Shown here piece by piece: positions 45,546 to 53,905 of a stretch of 64,000 bases of DNA; position 1 is the stretch's first letter, and every line of letters begins with the position of its first letter. The notes below the pieces were generated by a model. That model saw only the letters and a program-made list of their open reading frames with translations, was not told the DNA's origin and made no database searches. The stretch comes from Elusimicrobia bacterium GWB2_63_22 (GTDB lineage: Bacteria; Elusimicrobiota; Elusimicrobia; Elusimicrobiales; UBA9959). Made by a program: the position numbers and the translations under genes. Where the stretch lies: the NCBI GenBank assembly GCA_001799735.1, contig MGUA01000007.1:49385-113384 (forward strand). The letters run 5' to 3'.

Positions 45546-45712
45546 TATAATTTAATATATCCCGATACTTTGTGCTAAGTTCCGATAGGTGGGAGGAAAC
45601 TTAACGCGCCTTCCGTTGTTATCCTGGAAGGACATCGCAGCCTGCGGGGTCTTGGGAATTTATGGAACCGCCGCTGCTTGTAAGATACGGAAAACCGTTG
45701 CAGTCTTACGTG
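45546..45712 (+). ncRNA. Candidate structured RNA (three consecutive hairpins)
   Basis: In the gene-free interval before the PfpI gene, a perfect TATAAT (45546-45551) is followed by three hairpins. They are CCTTCC/GGAAGG (45609-45631), GCAGC..GCGG/CCGC..GCTGC (45637-45677) and TAAGA.ACGG/CCGT..TCTTA (45681-45708). No -35 and no matching known RNA family were recognised. The order of stems resembles a compact ncRNA, but chance folding of GC-rich DNA cannot be excluded. Confidence 0.3.
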
Positions 45713-45777
45713 TTGTACTACTATTATACCAAATTCTCCGGGACGGCATAATTTGGCGGGTACCGGCCGGGCTTTGT

Positions 45778-45783
45778 TATAAT
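45778..45783 (+). promoter_or_regulatory. -10 box of the PfpI-cytochrome b5 operon
   Basis: A perfect TATAAT 26 bp before the start codon. The -35 is poor (TTTGGC at 45752-45757, long spacing). Confidence 0.5.
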
Positions 45784-45809
45784 GGCTTTGAACGGGGGAG
45801 AGGGAAGAT

Positions 45810-46316
45810 ATGAAAAAAATAGCCATGCTGATAGCTTTTCAGGGCTTCCGGGACGAAGAATACATAGAACCCAAAAAGATACTGGAGGCCGCCGGCCATA
45901 AGGTCACCACGGTGTCCACCGCGAAGGGCGAGGCCAGGGGCAAGTTCCGCCTGACCGCGCAGGTGGATGCGACCGTGGACGAGATAGCCGCCGCCGACTA
46001 CGACGCGCTGACGCTGGTGGGCGGGCCGGGCGCGCTGGAGCACCTCGACACCCCGAGGGTGCATGAGCTGTTCAGGAACGCGGAGGCCCTGGGGCGGGTT
46101 ATCGGCTCCATCTGCATCTCGCCGGTGGTGCTCGCGCACGCGGGCCTGCTGAAGGGGAAGAAAGTCACCTGCTGGCCCGACGGCGCGGCCGAGGTGGCCA
46201 AGGGCGGCGGCCGGTATACCGGGGCCGACCTGGAGATAGACGGAAAACTGATCACCGCCAACGGCCCGCTGCCGGCGAAAAAATACGGCCAGGCGCTGGC
46301 CGAGGCTTTAAAATAG
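45810..46316 (+). CDS. DJ-1/PfpI-family protein
   Basis: 168 residues. Nucleophile-elbow Cys C102 in GSICISPVVLAHAG, the Glu of FRDEEYIEP near the N-terminus, and LVGGPGALEHL, all typical of PfpI/YhbO-type proteins (proteases, glyoxalase/deglycase-like or redox-stress proteins). GGGAGAGGGAAG ribosome site. It is followed 13 bp later by a haem-binding-like secreted protein, likely one operon. Confidence 0.87.
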   Translation: MKKIAMLIAFQGFRDEEYIEPKKILEAAGHKVTTVSTAKGEARGKFRLTAQVDATVDEIAAADYDALTLVGGPGALEHLDTPRVHELFRNAEALGRVIGSICISPVVLAHAGLLKGKKVTCWPDGAAEVAKGGGRYTGADLEIDGKLITANGPLPAKKYGQALAEALK

Positions 46317-46329
46317 GACGGGAGGAAAA

Positions 46330-46947
46330 ATGAAACTATTAACCGCGTTGGTCATGACCGCGCTGCTCGCCGGGAGCGTTTCGGCCCAGGAGCAGAAGAA
46401 GACTGAGGACGCCTGGAAGGCCAGGACGTTCACGGCCGAGGAGCTGAAAAAATACAATGGCAAGGACGGCATGCCGGTCTACGTGGCGGCCGACGGCATA
46501 GTCTACGACCTGTCAAGATCCAAATACTGGAAGACCGGCGGCCACATGAAGATGCACGACGCCGGGAGCGACCTCAGCAAGGACCTGCATGAAAGGGCGC
46601 CCAAGGGCATACACAAGGACGGCAAAATACTGGAGAAGATGCCCAAAGTCGGCGTGCTGCAGGGCTACGTTAAGCCCGCTACCGCGGACGAGGGCGCGCC
46701 GGAGGAGAAAAAGCCGCTGGCGGCCGTCCACAAGGTGGCGCCGGAAGAACTCGGGCGCGAGGCCGCCTGCCCCGTGACGGGACAGAAACTGACCGTGGCC
46801 GAGGGAACCCCGGCGCTGGACCTTAAGGGAAAGACTTACTACTTCTCCGACGACGTGAGCCTGGGAAAGTTCAAGAAGAACCCGGGCAAATACCTGGACG
46901 GCCTGAAGGGCAGGGCCAAGGACCTGCTGAAGAAAAAGAAGGGCTGA
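46330..46947 (+). CDS. Exported cytochrome b5-like/YHS-domain protein
   Basis: 205 residues. Signal peptide (MKLLTALVMTALLAGSVSA). A cytochrome b5-like domain (~33-115: FTAEELKKYNGKDGMPVYVAADGIVYDLS) contains candidate haem ligands H72, H76, H87 and H95. A YHS-type domain follows (~145-190: ACPVTGQKLTV...KTYYFSDDVSLGKFKKNPGKYL), a motif linked to metal handling, and then a Lys-rich tail. A periplasmic redox or metal-binding role is inferred. Combining the two domains in one short protein is unusual. Confidence 0.78.
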   Translation: MKLLTALVMTALLAGSVSAQEQKKTEDAWKARTFTAEELKKYNGKDGMPVYVAADGIVYDLSRSKYWKTGGHMKMHDAGSDLSKDLHERAPKGIHKDGKILEKMPKVGVLQGYVKPATADEGAPEEKKPLAAVHKVAPEELGREAACPVTGQKLTVAEGTPALDLKGKTYYFSDDVSLGKFKKNPGKYLDGLKGRAKDLLKKKKG

Positions 46948-46962
46948 GAAAGATCGGCCTTG

Positions 46963-47005
46963 TAAAGAGCCCGGGGGCGCAGCGCGCCGCCCGGGTTCTT
47001 TTTTG
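46963..47005 (+). terminator. Intrinsic terminator after the cytochrome b5-like gene
   Basis: The stem AAGAGCCCGGG/CCCGGGTTCTT is followed by TTTT. It is also near the convergent cobalamin-protein gene. Confidence 0.85.
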
Positions 47006-47014
47006 GCAAAAACC

Positions 47015-47809
47015 TTATCTGCCCTTCGACCGGATGCGTTCCAGCGGTATGTCCAGGATGGATCTGCAGACGTGCGCCTGCAGTTCCTCCGGCAGGGCCG
47101 CCCCGGTCTTGACCGGCAGCCCGCCGATGAGAAGAATGGGCCTGGCTTTTTCCGGCAGCTCCTGCAGGGCGGCAGCCAGCTCGCTGGCCGCTCCGGCCTG
47201 GGCCGGCAATGAGATGGAGAGCCCCACGGCTTTGGGCCTTAGTTCTTTTATCAGTCCCAGCACTTCCTGGCACGGCAGGCCCGGCAGCACGGTGAACGTT
47301 TTAAGCCCCGCCGCCAGCAGGCCAAGCTCCAGGAATTTTAGCCCGAGCGTGTGATAGTTCCCGTCCGCGTTGGCCAGCAGGATGTCCGGATCTTTGGACT
47401 GCCTGTTCCTGGCGATGTCCGGGTAGTGCAGGAAGATGGCGTTGACCATGTTTTCCGAGAAAGCGCTGAAGCGGTGCTCCGCGGCCACCGTGATCTCGCC
47501 TTTTGCCCAGAGTTCGCCCACTTCATAGAGCGCCGGCTGAATTACGCCCAGCAGCAGGTCCTGGGGCTTTATCCCCATTTCAAAAGCCGCCCTGACCCAG
47601 GCCGCGGGGTCGGAATTTATCCCGCTCCGCACTTCAGCGCGCAGTTTCCTGAAAAAATCCGACAGGGGGCGCAGCTGCTTGACTCCGGCCGCCGTTTCGG
47701 CCACGCCGCTCTTTGCGCAATTCGCGCACAGGCCGTGCGTAAGGTCGAACTTGCCGAACGGCTCCGACTCCCCCATATAACTTTGGCAGTAGGTGCACCA
47801 GCGTATCAT
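47015..47809 (-). CDS. Cobalamin-binding-domain protein with N-terminal zinc knuckle
   Basis: 264 residues. N-terminal C5-x2-C8...C28-x2-C31 (a zinc-ribbon-like pair). A helical B12-binding cap follows (~65-125: QDLLLGVIQPALYEVGELWAKGEITVAAEHRFSAF), then a B12-binding Rossmann domain (~140-264). The base-off motif DxHxxG is present as NYHTLG, with Asn for Asp. The cap plus domain layout is that of CarH-like sensors and corrinoid proteins, but there is no DNA-binding domain. It is last in the aro operon, overlapping aroA by 4 bp. It may be a regulator or corrinoid carrier; function unknown. Confidence 0.82.
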   Translation of the reverse strand: MIRWCTYCQSYMGESEPFGKFDLTHGLCANCAKSGVAETAAGVKQLRPLSDFFRKLRAEVRSGINSDPAAWVRAAFEMGIKPQDLLLGVIQPALYEVGELWAKGEITVAAEHRFSAFSENMVNAIFLHYPDIARNRQSKDPDILLANADGNYHTLGLKFLELGLLAAGLKTFTVLPGLPCQEVLGLIKELRPKAVGLSISLPAQAGAASELAAALQELPEKARPILLIGGLPVKTGAALPEELQAHVCRSILDIPLERIRSKGR

Positions 47810-49065
47810 ATGCCGTCCTTTTGGGCGCCGCGCGGCGGCCAGAGCCGTTTAAAATCCCTGTAGAAGCCGGGGTAGGACTTGTCCACGCAGCCCGGATTTT
47901 TTATTTCCAGGCCCGGGCAGACTGCGGAAGCCGCGGCCGCCGCCATGGCTATGCGGTGGTCGCCGAAAGTTTCCACGGGCGCCTTCAGGGTGAATTTTTT
48001 GGCGCCTGTCACCGTCAGCGTGCCCCTGGCATAGGCCGCTTTAACGCCGAGGGAGGCCAGCAGGGCCAGGGTGCTCTCTATACGGTCGGATTCCTTGGCG
48101 CGCAGGCTCTCGGCGCCTTTTATGCGGCTCGTGCCGCGCGCGGAGCCGGCCAGCAGGGCCAACAGCGGCACTTCGTCTATCATGGCCGGGAGGTCTTCCG
48201 GGGCGAAGGAGGCGGCCTTAAGGGGAGAGGGGTGCACGACTATCTCCCCGGCGGGTTCGGGGAACGACTCCGCGGCGCTCACTGTTATTTTAACTCCCAT
48301 CTTGCGCAGCGCGGCGATAAAACCCAGGCGCGCCGGGTTAAGGCCGCAGCCGGTTATCCTGAGCGGCGTCCGGCCGAGCAGGGCGGCGGCTATGAACGGC
48401 GCGGCGGAGGAGATATCCCCCGGTACCGCTATCGGGCGCGCGGTAAGCGGGCCGGGTTCCACGCCGGAGAGCGGGCCGTTCTTGGTTACGCGGGCGCCCA
48501 GGAGGGCCAGCAGGCGCTCGGTGTGGTCCCGGGTTATGAGGTTTTCTTTTACCTGGGTGCGGCCGGAGGCGTAGAGCCCGGCCAGTAGCAGCGCGGATTT
48601 GACCTGCGCGCTTTCTATCCCGCCTACCCTGCAGCCTTTCAGCCGCGCTGGCTTGATCGCGAAAGGCAGAAAGCCGTTTTTGGTCTTTATGCGGGCGCCG
48701 AGTTTCTTCAGCGCCGCTTCCGTTGCTCCCATGGGGCGCCGCAGCAGGGAACCGCGGCCGGTTATCTCCGAAGGGAAATCCTGCCCGGCCAGTATGCCGG
48801 CCAGCAGGCGGGCCAGGGCGCCGGATTCTCCGGCGTCCAGCGGCCCTGCCGGTCTTATAAGGCCTTTCAGGCCGCGCCCTTCCACTACTATGGCGCCGCC
48901 CTCGCGGCAAAGCCGGACTCCGAGAGCTTCCAGGCAGCGCAGCGCGGCCGCGGTGTCTTCACAGTACAGGGGGTTCTCTATGCGCGTGCTGCCGGCGGCT
49001 ATGGCCGCCAACAGCAGCGCCCTTATGGTTATGGATTTGTCCGGCGGCGGGGAGAAAGACTTCAT
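47806..49065 (-). CDS. aroA: 3-phosphoshikimate 1-carboxyvinyltransferase (EPSP synthase)
   Basis: 419 residues with KSFSPPPDKSITIRALLLAA, the LDAGESGALARLLAG segment (equivalent of GNAGTAMRPL) and LRAKESDRI near the C-terminus. It joins PEP to shikimate-3-phosphate. Part of the 9-gene minus-strand operon; overlaps aroQ by 4 bp. Confidence 0.95.
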   Translation of the reverse strand: MKSFSPPPDKSITIRALLLAAIAAGSTRIENPLYCEDTAAALRCLEALGVRLCREGGAIVVEGRGLKGLIRPAGPLDAGESGALARLLAGILAGQDFPSEITGRGSLLRRPMGATEAALKKLGARIKTKNGFLPFAIKPARLKGCRVGGIESAQVKSALLLAGLYASGRTQVKENLITRDHTERLLALLGARVTKNGPLSGVEPGPLTARPIAVPGDISSAAPFIAAALLGRTPLRITGCGLNPARLGFIAALRKMGVKITVSAAESFPEPAGEIVVHPSPLKAASFAPEDLPAMIDEVPLLALLAGSARGTSRIKGAESLRAKESDRIESTLALLASLGVKAAYARGTLTVTGAKKFTLKAPVETFGDHRIAMAAAAASAVCPGLEIKNPGCVDKSYPGFYRDFKRLWPPRGAQKDGI

Positions 49066-49496
49066 TTGAGCTTTATCGAGGCGCAGTAGTCCAGCGCCTT
49101 CAGGTAGGACCCGGCTCCCCCTCCCTTAAGCTGGGCGAGGCAGACGGGTTTTATAACGGAGACCCGCCGGAAAGGTTCGCGTTTTGAGATGTCGCTGAGA
49201 TGCACTTCCACGGCGGGCAGCCCCAGGGCTTCTATGGCGTCGCGGATGGCGTAGCTGTAATGGGTGTAGGCCGCCGGGTTGATAACAAGCGCGTCGGCCC
49301 AGCCGGCGTTGGCCGTGAGCAGGTCTATGATGCCGCCTTCGGAGTTGCTCTGGAAAATGCGGGTCTTGAAGCCGAGTTTGCCCGCGCGCCCCTTTATGGC
49401 CGCGTTGAGTTGCGGCAGGGTCTGGCTGCCGTAAATTTCCGGGGAGCGCCGGCCTAGCAGGTGCAGGTTGGGGCCGTGGATGACGAGGATATTCAC
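49062..49496 (-). CDS. aroQ: 3-dehydroquinate dehydratase, type II
   Basis: 144 residues. ILVIHGPNLHLLGRRSPEIYG, the FQSNSEGGIIDLL catalytic region, INPAAYTHYSYAIRDAI and VEVHLSDISKREPFR are diagnostic of the dodecameric type II enzyme. Overlaps its neighbours by 4 bp. Confidence 0.96.
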   Translation of the reverse strand: MNILVIHGPNLHLLGRRSPEIYGSQTLPQLNAAIKGRAGKLGFKTRIFQSNSEGGIIDLLTANAGWADALVINPAAYTHYSYAIRDAIEALGLPAVEVHLSDISKREPFRRVSVIKPVCLAQLKGGGAGSYLKALDYCASIKLK

Positions 49497-50581
49497 TTGA
49501 GGGCTCCTTCGAAGGCTTTCCTGAGCAGCGGGGCGTCCAGGTCCTCGGCGGGGCAGAGGCGGCCCGGGCCAGCCGCCAGCACAAAGCGGTTGTCCGCGCC
49601 GCGCGCCTTTTTGTCGCGCGAGACCAGGGTGAGGAAATGCCTGAAATCCCTGCGCACCGCCGCGGGCCGCAGGCGCAGGGCGTCTATCATGGCGTTCATG
49701 CGGTTGAAATCCGCCCTCTTGAGAATGCCGGTCTCCAGCGAGGCGATCAGCGCGAAGCGGATGCCGCGGGCCACGGCCTCGCCGTGCGGCAGGGCGCCGC
49801 CGGACATGGCCTCGAAAGCGTGCCCGGCGGTGTGGCCGAAATTAAGAGACTCTCTCACGCCCCGCTCGTCGCGCTCGTCCTTGGCCACCAGCTTAAGCTT
49901 GTAGGCGGCGCAGGCGCTGACGCAGGCGGTGAGGGCGGAGCGGTCCGCGGCCAGCACCTTCTGCAGGTTGCGGCCCACGGTGCGGAAAAGTTCGCCCGGG
50001 CCGATCATCGCGTACTTCACCAGCTCGCCGGCGCCGGAGCGCAGTTCGGCGTGGGGCAGGGAGTCCAGGAAAGCGGTGTCGCAGACGGCCAGCGCCGGCT
50101 GGTGGAAGGTGCCGGCTATGTTCTTGGCCCCGCCCAGGTTAACGGCGGTCTTGCCGCCCAACCCCGCGTCTATCTGCGCGAGGAAGGTGGTGGGGACGCT
50201 GACCCAGTTTATGCCGCGCATGTAGATGGAGGCGGTAAAACCGGCCAGGTCGGTCACGGCGCCGCCGCCGGCCGCTATGACCAGCGAGCTGCGCGAGAAG
50301 CCGTGGTCGAACAGGAAGGAGGCCAGCCGGCCCGCTTCTTCCAGGGTCTTGGCCTTTTCCGACGGCGGCAGCCAGAAATAGTGGTGGTGCCTGTTGCCTT
50401 CCGGGAAAAGGGCCAGCGCCCTGGCGCGCAGGCTGGGCGGGGCGTCCGAGCCGGTAACCAGGCAGACCTTGTCGGCGTTCTTGAAAATTTCCGGGAACAG
50501 GGCCGGGATACTCTCCATGTTGCGGCCCAGGGCCGCCTTAACGGTTCCCGAGCTGTGGGTTTTAAAGCTGAAGGTTTTCAT
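49493..50581 (-). CDS. aroB: 3-dehydroquinate synthase
   Basis: 362 residues from the ATG at 50581, which overlaps the aroK stop (ATGA). LVIAAGGGAVTDLAGFTASIYMRGINWVSVPTTFLAQIDAGLGGKTAVNL and ESLNFGHTAGHAFE hold the NAD and zinc sites. It converts DAHP to 3-dehydroquinate. Confidence 0.95.
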   Translation of the reverse strand: MKTFSFKTHSSGTVKAALGRNMESIPALFPEIFKNADKVCLVTGSDAPPSLRARALALFPEGNRHHHYFWLPPSEKAKTLEEAGRLASFLFDHGFSRSSLVIAAGGGAVTDLAGFTASIYMRGINWVSVPTTFLAQIDAGLGGKTAVNLGGAKNIAGTFHQPALAVCDTAFLDSLPHAELRSGAGELVKYAMIGPGELFRTVGRNLQKVLAADRSALTACVSACAAYKLKLVAKDERDERGVRESLNFGHTAGHAFEAMSGGALPHGEAVARGIRFALIASLETGILKRADFNRMNAMIDALRLRPAAVRRDFRHFLTLVSRDKKARGADNRFVLAAGPGRLCPAEDLDAPLLRKAFEGALK

Positions 50582-51126
50582 TTTTTCAGTTCCTTGATTA
50601 TCGCCGCGACTGTCCCGGCCGGGGTGCGCCCCGAGGTCTTTACCGTTATGCCGGCCTTCTTGTAGAAAGGTAAACGGCGCGCGTAAAGTTTTTCCGCTCT
50701 CCCGGCAGCTGTCTCCCAGGGGCCTTTGAGCAAGGGCCTGGGGCCGCGCGCGGCCTTCAGCCTTTTTTTTAGTTCCGGCCAGGGGCAGTGCAGGAAGACT
50801 ACCGTCCCGCCGGCCTTTAAAATTTTCTCCCACCGGCGCGAGGGGTAAACCCCGCCGCCCAACGCTATTACCCTGCCGCGCCCGGAGGCCAGCTCTTTAA
50901 CGCAGGCTCCCTCCAGCCGGCGGAAGGCCGCCATGCCGGAGTTCTCCGCTATGGCCGCGATGGAGCGGCCCGCCCGCTTTTCCGCCAGCGCGTCGCTGTC
51001 GGCGAAGGCCAGGCCCAGGGAACGCGCCAGCAGCCGGCCGGCCGTGGTTTTGCCGGAACACATGAAGCCCGTCAGGAAAACGTTCCTTAAAGGCGGTTCA
51101 GGATTTTGCCGGTCTTTTTTCGCCAT
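50578..51126 (-). CDS. aroK: Shikimate kinase
   Basis: 182 residues. P-loop GFMCSGKTT (20-28), DSDALAEKRAGRSIAAI (shikimate-binding Asp), VIALGGGVYPS, and the lid region RPLL. Its 5' end overlaps aroC by 40 bp. Confidence 0.93.
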   Translation of the reverse strand: MAKKDRQNPEPPLRNVFLTGFMCSGKTTAGRLLARSLGLAFADSDALAEKRAGRSIAAIAENSGMAAFRRLEGACVKELASGRGRVIALGGGVYPSRRWEKILKAGGTVVFLHCPWPELKKRLKAARGPRPLLKGPWETAAGRAEKLYARRLPFYKKAGITVKTSGRTPAGTVAAIIKELKK

Positions 51127-52109
51127 TCTTCCACGCGCGGTTTTAATTCCGTTAAAGAGTCGCTCCCGAATTTTTCCAGCAGGGCGCTCGCCAGCTCCAG
51201 GGCGGCCGCGTGTTCGCCTACCACCGCCGCGGCGAAGACCGCCGTGGTGTCGGAGGTTTTGGAGCTATAAAGTTTTTTCTTAAAGGTGCGCAGGTCGGTT
51301 GAAAGGGCGCCGCCGGGCAGGCCGGGTACCGGTTTGACGGCGCAGCGCAGCGTCAGGGCGCGGCCGTTGGTCATGCCGCCGTCCAGTCCGCCTGAAAGTT
51401 CCGGGTCAGCGGCCGCGGCTATGCCGCCCCGCGAGGCCAGGCCGAAGCCGCCGCCGACTTCAAAACCCTTTACGCCGTTTATACCCATCAGCGCGGCGCC
51501 GAGGCGCGCGCCCAGGCGCCGGTCCCAATGCGTGAAATCGCCCAGCCCGGCCGGCAGGCCCTCGGCGGTTATCTCAAAAACCCCGCCCAGCGTGTCGCCG
51601 GCGCGGCGGGCGCGGGCTATTTCCGCGGCGGCCGCCGCGGCGGTAATGGAGGAAAGTCTGCCCAGGCTTACGACCCTGGAGTTAATGGCTATGCCGAGCA
51701 GCTCGTGCAGGCGCAGGGCGAAGGAGCCCAGCGCTACGCGGACCGCCGTTTCCCGCGCGCTGGCGCGCTCGCGGATCAGCGAGGCGTTGAATGTGCCGTA
51801 TTTCAGCATGCCCGCCAGGTCGGCGTGGCCCGGCCGCGGCAGCGCCGAGGGGGTCGGCAGGGCGCGGCCCTTGTTCTCTATTAGGATGGTGATGGGCGCG
51901 CCGGTGGTGACGTCTCCGGAGAGGCCCGAGGCCACTTCGAAAGCGTCGGTCTCCAGCGCCTGGCGGGCGCTGCGGCCCGGCGCCTGGCGGCGGCGCCTGA
52001 GCTGGCCGGCGATGTAGGAGCGGCCCACTTTTACCCCGGCGGGAAAGCCCTCCAGTATCCCTGTAAGGTAGCGGCCGTGCGATTCGCCGGCGGTCAGATA
52101 ACGCAGCAT
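51087..52109 (-). CDS. aroC: Chorismate synthase
   Basis: 340 residues. LTAGESHGRYLTGILEGFPAGV at the N-terminus, GRALPTPSALPRPGHADLAGMLKYG and SRGGIAAAADPELSGGLDGGMTNG in the FMN/substrate site. It makes chorismate from EPSP using reduced FMN. One base from aroE. Confidence 0.95.
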   Translation of the reverse strand: MLRYLTAGESHGRYLTGILEGFPAGVKVGRSYIAGQLRRRRQAPGRSARQALETDAFEVASGLSGDVTTGAPITILIENKGRALPTPSALPRPGHADLAGMLKYGTFNASLIRERASARETAVRVALGSFALRLHELLGIAINSRVVSLGRLSSITAAAAAAEIARARRAGDTLGGVFEITAEGLPAGLGDFTHWDRRLGARLGAALMGINGVKGFEVGGGFGLASRGGIAAAADPELSGGLDGGMTNGRALTLRCAVKPVPGLPGGALSTDLRTFKKKLYSSKTSDTTAVFAAAVVGEHAAALELASALLEKFGSDSLTELKPRVEEWRKKTGKILNRL

Positions 52110-52949
52110 TTAAAACCCCTTTTCAGACCTGAGTAGCGCAAGCGCTTCCTGCTTAAATTTTACTATATCGCCGGTGGGCAGGCCGGACCAGAATTTAAGC
52201 GCCAGCACCGCCTGCCAGACCAGCAGCTCCAGCCCGTCTACTACGGTCGCCCCGGCCTTCTCCGCGGCCGCGCCGAATTCCGTGCCGCCCGGGGCATAAG
52301 CCATGTCAAAACAAAAAGAGTCCGCGCCGGGAGCGCAGGGCGGCCTGCCCGGGGTGTACATCCCCAGCGGCGTGGCGTTAACGAAGATGTCTCCCGCCGC
52401 CGGGCCTTCGAAGGGTGCGGTTGAGAACGCGGTGCCGGGGAAACAATCTCCCAGCCGGGCGGCCAGCGCTCCGGCGGCCTGGGTGTTCCTGGCGTAGAAG
52501 ACCACGGAGGAGGCGCGCGAGCGCCCCAGCGCCCAGCCGGCCGCCCCGGCCGCGCCGCCGGCGCCGTAGACGGCGGCTGCTCTGCCGGCGGGGTCCATGC
52601 CTCGCTCGCAAAATATTTCCCTCAGCGCGTGGGCGTCCGTGTTGTTGCCCTCCAGCCCGGTCCGGCCGAAACGCACCGCGTTAACGGCGCCGGCCGCCTT
52701 AGCTGCCGGGTCGGCCTGGCTGAGCAAGGCGCAGACCTCCTGCTTGTAGGGAAGGGTAACATTGAAGCCCGCCCAGCCGTTCAGGCGGGCGCCGTCTATG
52801 GCGCCGCGCAGGTGGCTGCGCGGCACATCGCGCAGTTCATAGGAGATCGCCGTGCCGGCCAGGCGCCCGAAGATGCCGAACAGTTCGGGGGAAAGGGATT
52901 TGTCGAGGGGGCTGCCGAACAGTCCCGCCTTTATAACTTTACCCTTCAC
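52110..52949 (-). CDS. aroE: Shikimate dehydrogenase
   Basis: 279 residues. GSPLDKSLSPELF and GFNVTLPYKQEV (substrate-binding Lys), NTDAHAL, and VYGAGGAAGAAGWAL (nucleotide-binding loop). NADP(H)-dependent reduction of 3-dehydroshikimate. Overlaps the DAHP synthase gene by 4 bp. Confidence 0.94.
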   Translation of the reverse strand: MKGKVIKAGLFGSPLDKSLSPELFGIFGRLAGTAISYELRDVPRSHLRGAIDGARLNGWAGFNVTLPYKQEVCALLSQADPAAKAAGAVNAVRFGRTGLEGNNTDAHALREIFCERGMDPAGRAAAVYGAGGAAGAAGWALGRSRASSVVFYARNTQAAGALAARLGDCFPGTAFSTAPFEGPAAGDIFVNATPLGMYTPGRPPCAPGADSFCFDMAYAPGGTEFGAAAEKAGATVVDGLELLVWQAVLALKFWSGLPTGDIVKFKQEALALLRSEKGF

Positions 52950-53905
52950 CGGGTTTTCCGGGCTATGCCGCGGAAGGTTTCAAGGGTTACCGTCTGGCGG
53001 CCGTCTACGCGGGCGGCGTAGGGGTTGGCGGCCGCCTCTATCAGCAGCCCGTCGGCGCCGCTCCGCAGGGCCTTGAGGGCCAGGCTGGCGGCGCGCTCGC
53101 GGGTGCCGGCGGCGTGGCTGGGATCCGCTATCACCGGCAGGCCGGTCAGGCGCCTTGCTTCGCGTATCATCCTGAAATCAAGCCCGGGCCCGGCGGCCTC
53201 GCCGCCGCGTTCGCAGAGGATCACCGTCTTTGCGCCGTATTTCAGCAGGTATTCGGCCGCTAGCAGCCATTCGCGCAGGGTGGCGCCGGCGGCCCGCTTG
53301 AGCAGCGCTGCGCGGCCAGAGCGGGCTATCTCTTTGAGGAGTTCGTAATTGCGCATGTTGCGCGCGCCGACCTGCAGCACAGCGCATACGCGGGCCAGGC
53401 GCGTCACCTGCCGCGTATCGGTGGCCTCGGTGACCAGCGGCAGGCCGGTCAGCCTGGCGGCCTTGGAAATTATCTTCAGCCCAGCCCAGCCCAGGCCCTG
53501 GAAGGCGTAGGGCGATGAGCGCGGCTTGAACAGCGCCGCCCGCAGGGCGTGCGCCCCGGCGGCCTTCAGCCCGCGGGCGGAGGAGAGATAGGAAGCCTCG
53601 TCCTCCACGGCGCAGGGGCCGGCTATGAAGACCGGACCCGAAAAATCCAGCGGGCCGGGAGCGGAGCGTTTTTTCTTGGAGCAGGCCAGCGGGCACAGTT
53701 CCTCGTCGGTAAAGACCAGCCCGGCCGTTCCGGGCAGGTTCGCTATCAGCGGCGCGGCGTCGGCCGCCCGCTCAGGGGAGAGGCCGAGGATCTTTAGGCC
53801 GCCCCTGGCCGCCGCGAAACGCGCCCCCGGCACCTTGCGCCCGAGCGCGGCCAGCAGGGCCTTGCGGGCCGAGGGAGAAATATTATTTTCAGTTCTTATC
53901 AGCAT
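52946..53905 (-). CDS. aroF: 3-deoxy-D-arabino-heptulosonate 7-phosphate synthase (type I-beta)
   Basis: 319 residues. An N-terminal ~70-residue ferredoxin-like/ACT-type segment precedes the barrel. Barrel motifs: IAGPCAVEDEASYLSSARGLKAAGAHALRAALFKPRSSPYAFQGLG, VGARNMRNYELLKEI, and PVIADPSHAAGTRE. It commits PEP and erythrose-4-phosphate to aromatic synthesis. The usual KRG after NxxLL is KRAAG here. The chorismate mutase gene immediately upstream suggests joint feedback control, as in organisms where the two are fused. Confidence 0.93.
   Translation of the reverse strand: MLIRTENNISPSARKALLAALGRKVPGARFAAARGGLKILGLSPERAADAAPLIANLPGTAGLVFTDEELCPLACSKKKRSAPGPLDFSGPVFIAGPCAVEDEASYLSSARGLKAAGAHALRAALFKPRSSPYAFQGLGWAGLKIISKAARLTGLPLVTEATDTRQVTRLARVCAVLQVGARNMRNYELLKEIARSGRAALLKRAAGATLREWLLAAEYLLKYGAKTVILCERGGEAAGPGLDFRMIREARRLTGLPVIADPSHAAGTRERAASLALKALRSGADGLLIEAAANPYAARVDGRQTVTLETFRGIARKTR

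Noticed and set aside
45621-45647. Similarity to the SRP RNA core (GGAAGG...GCAGCC)
   Set aside because: The spacing differs by four inserted bases and the flanking stem is missing.
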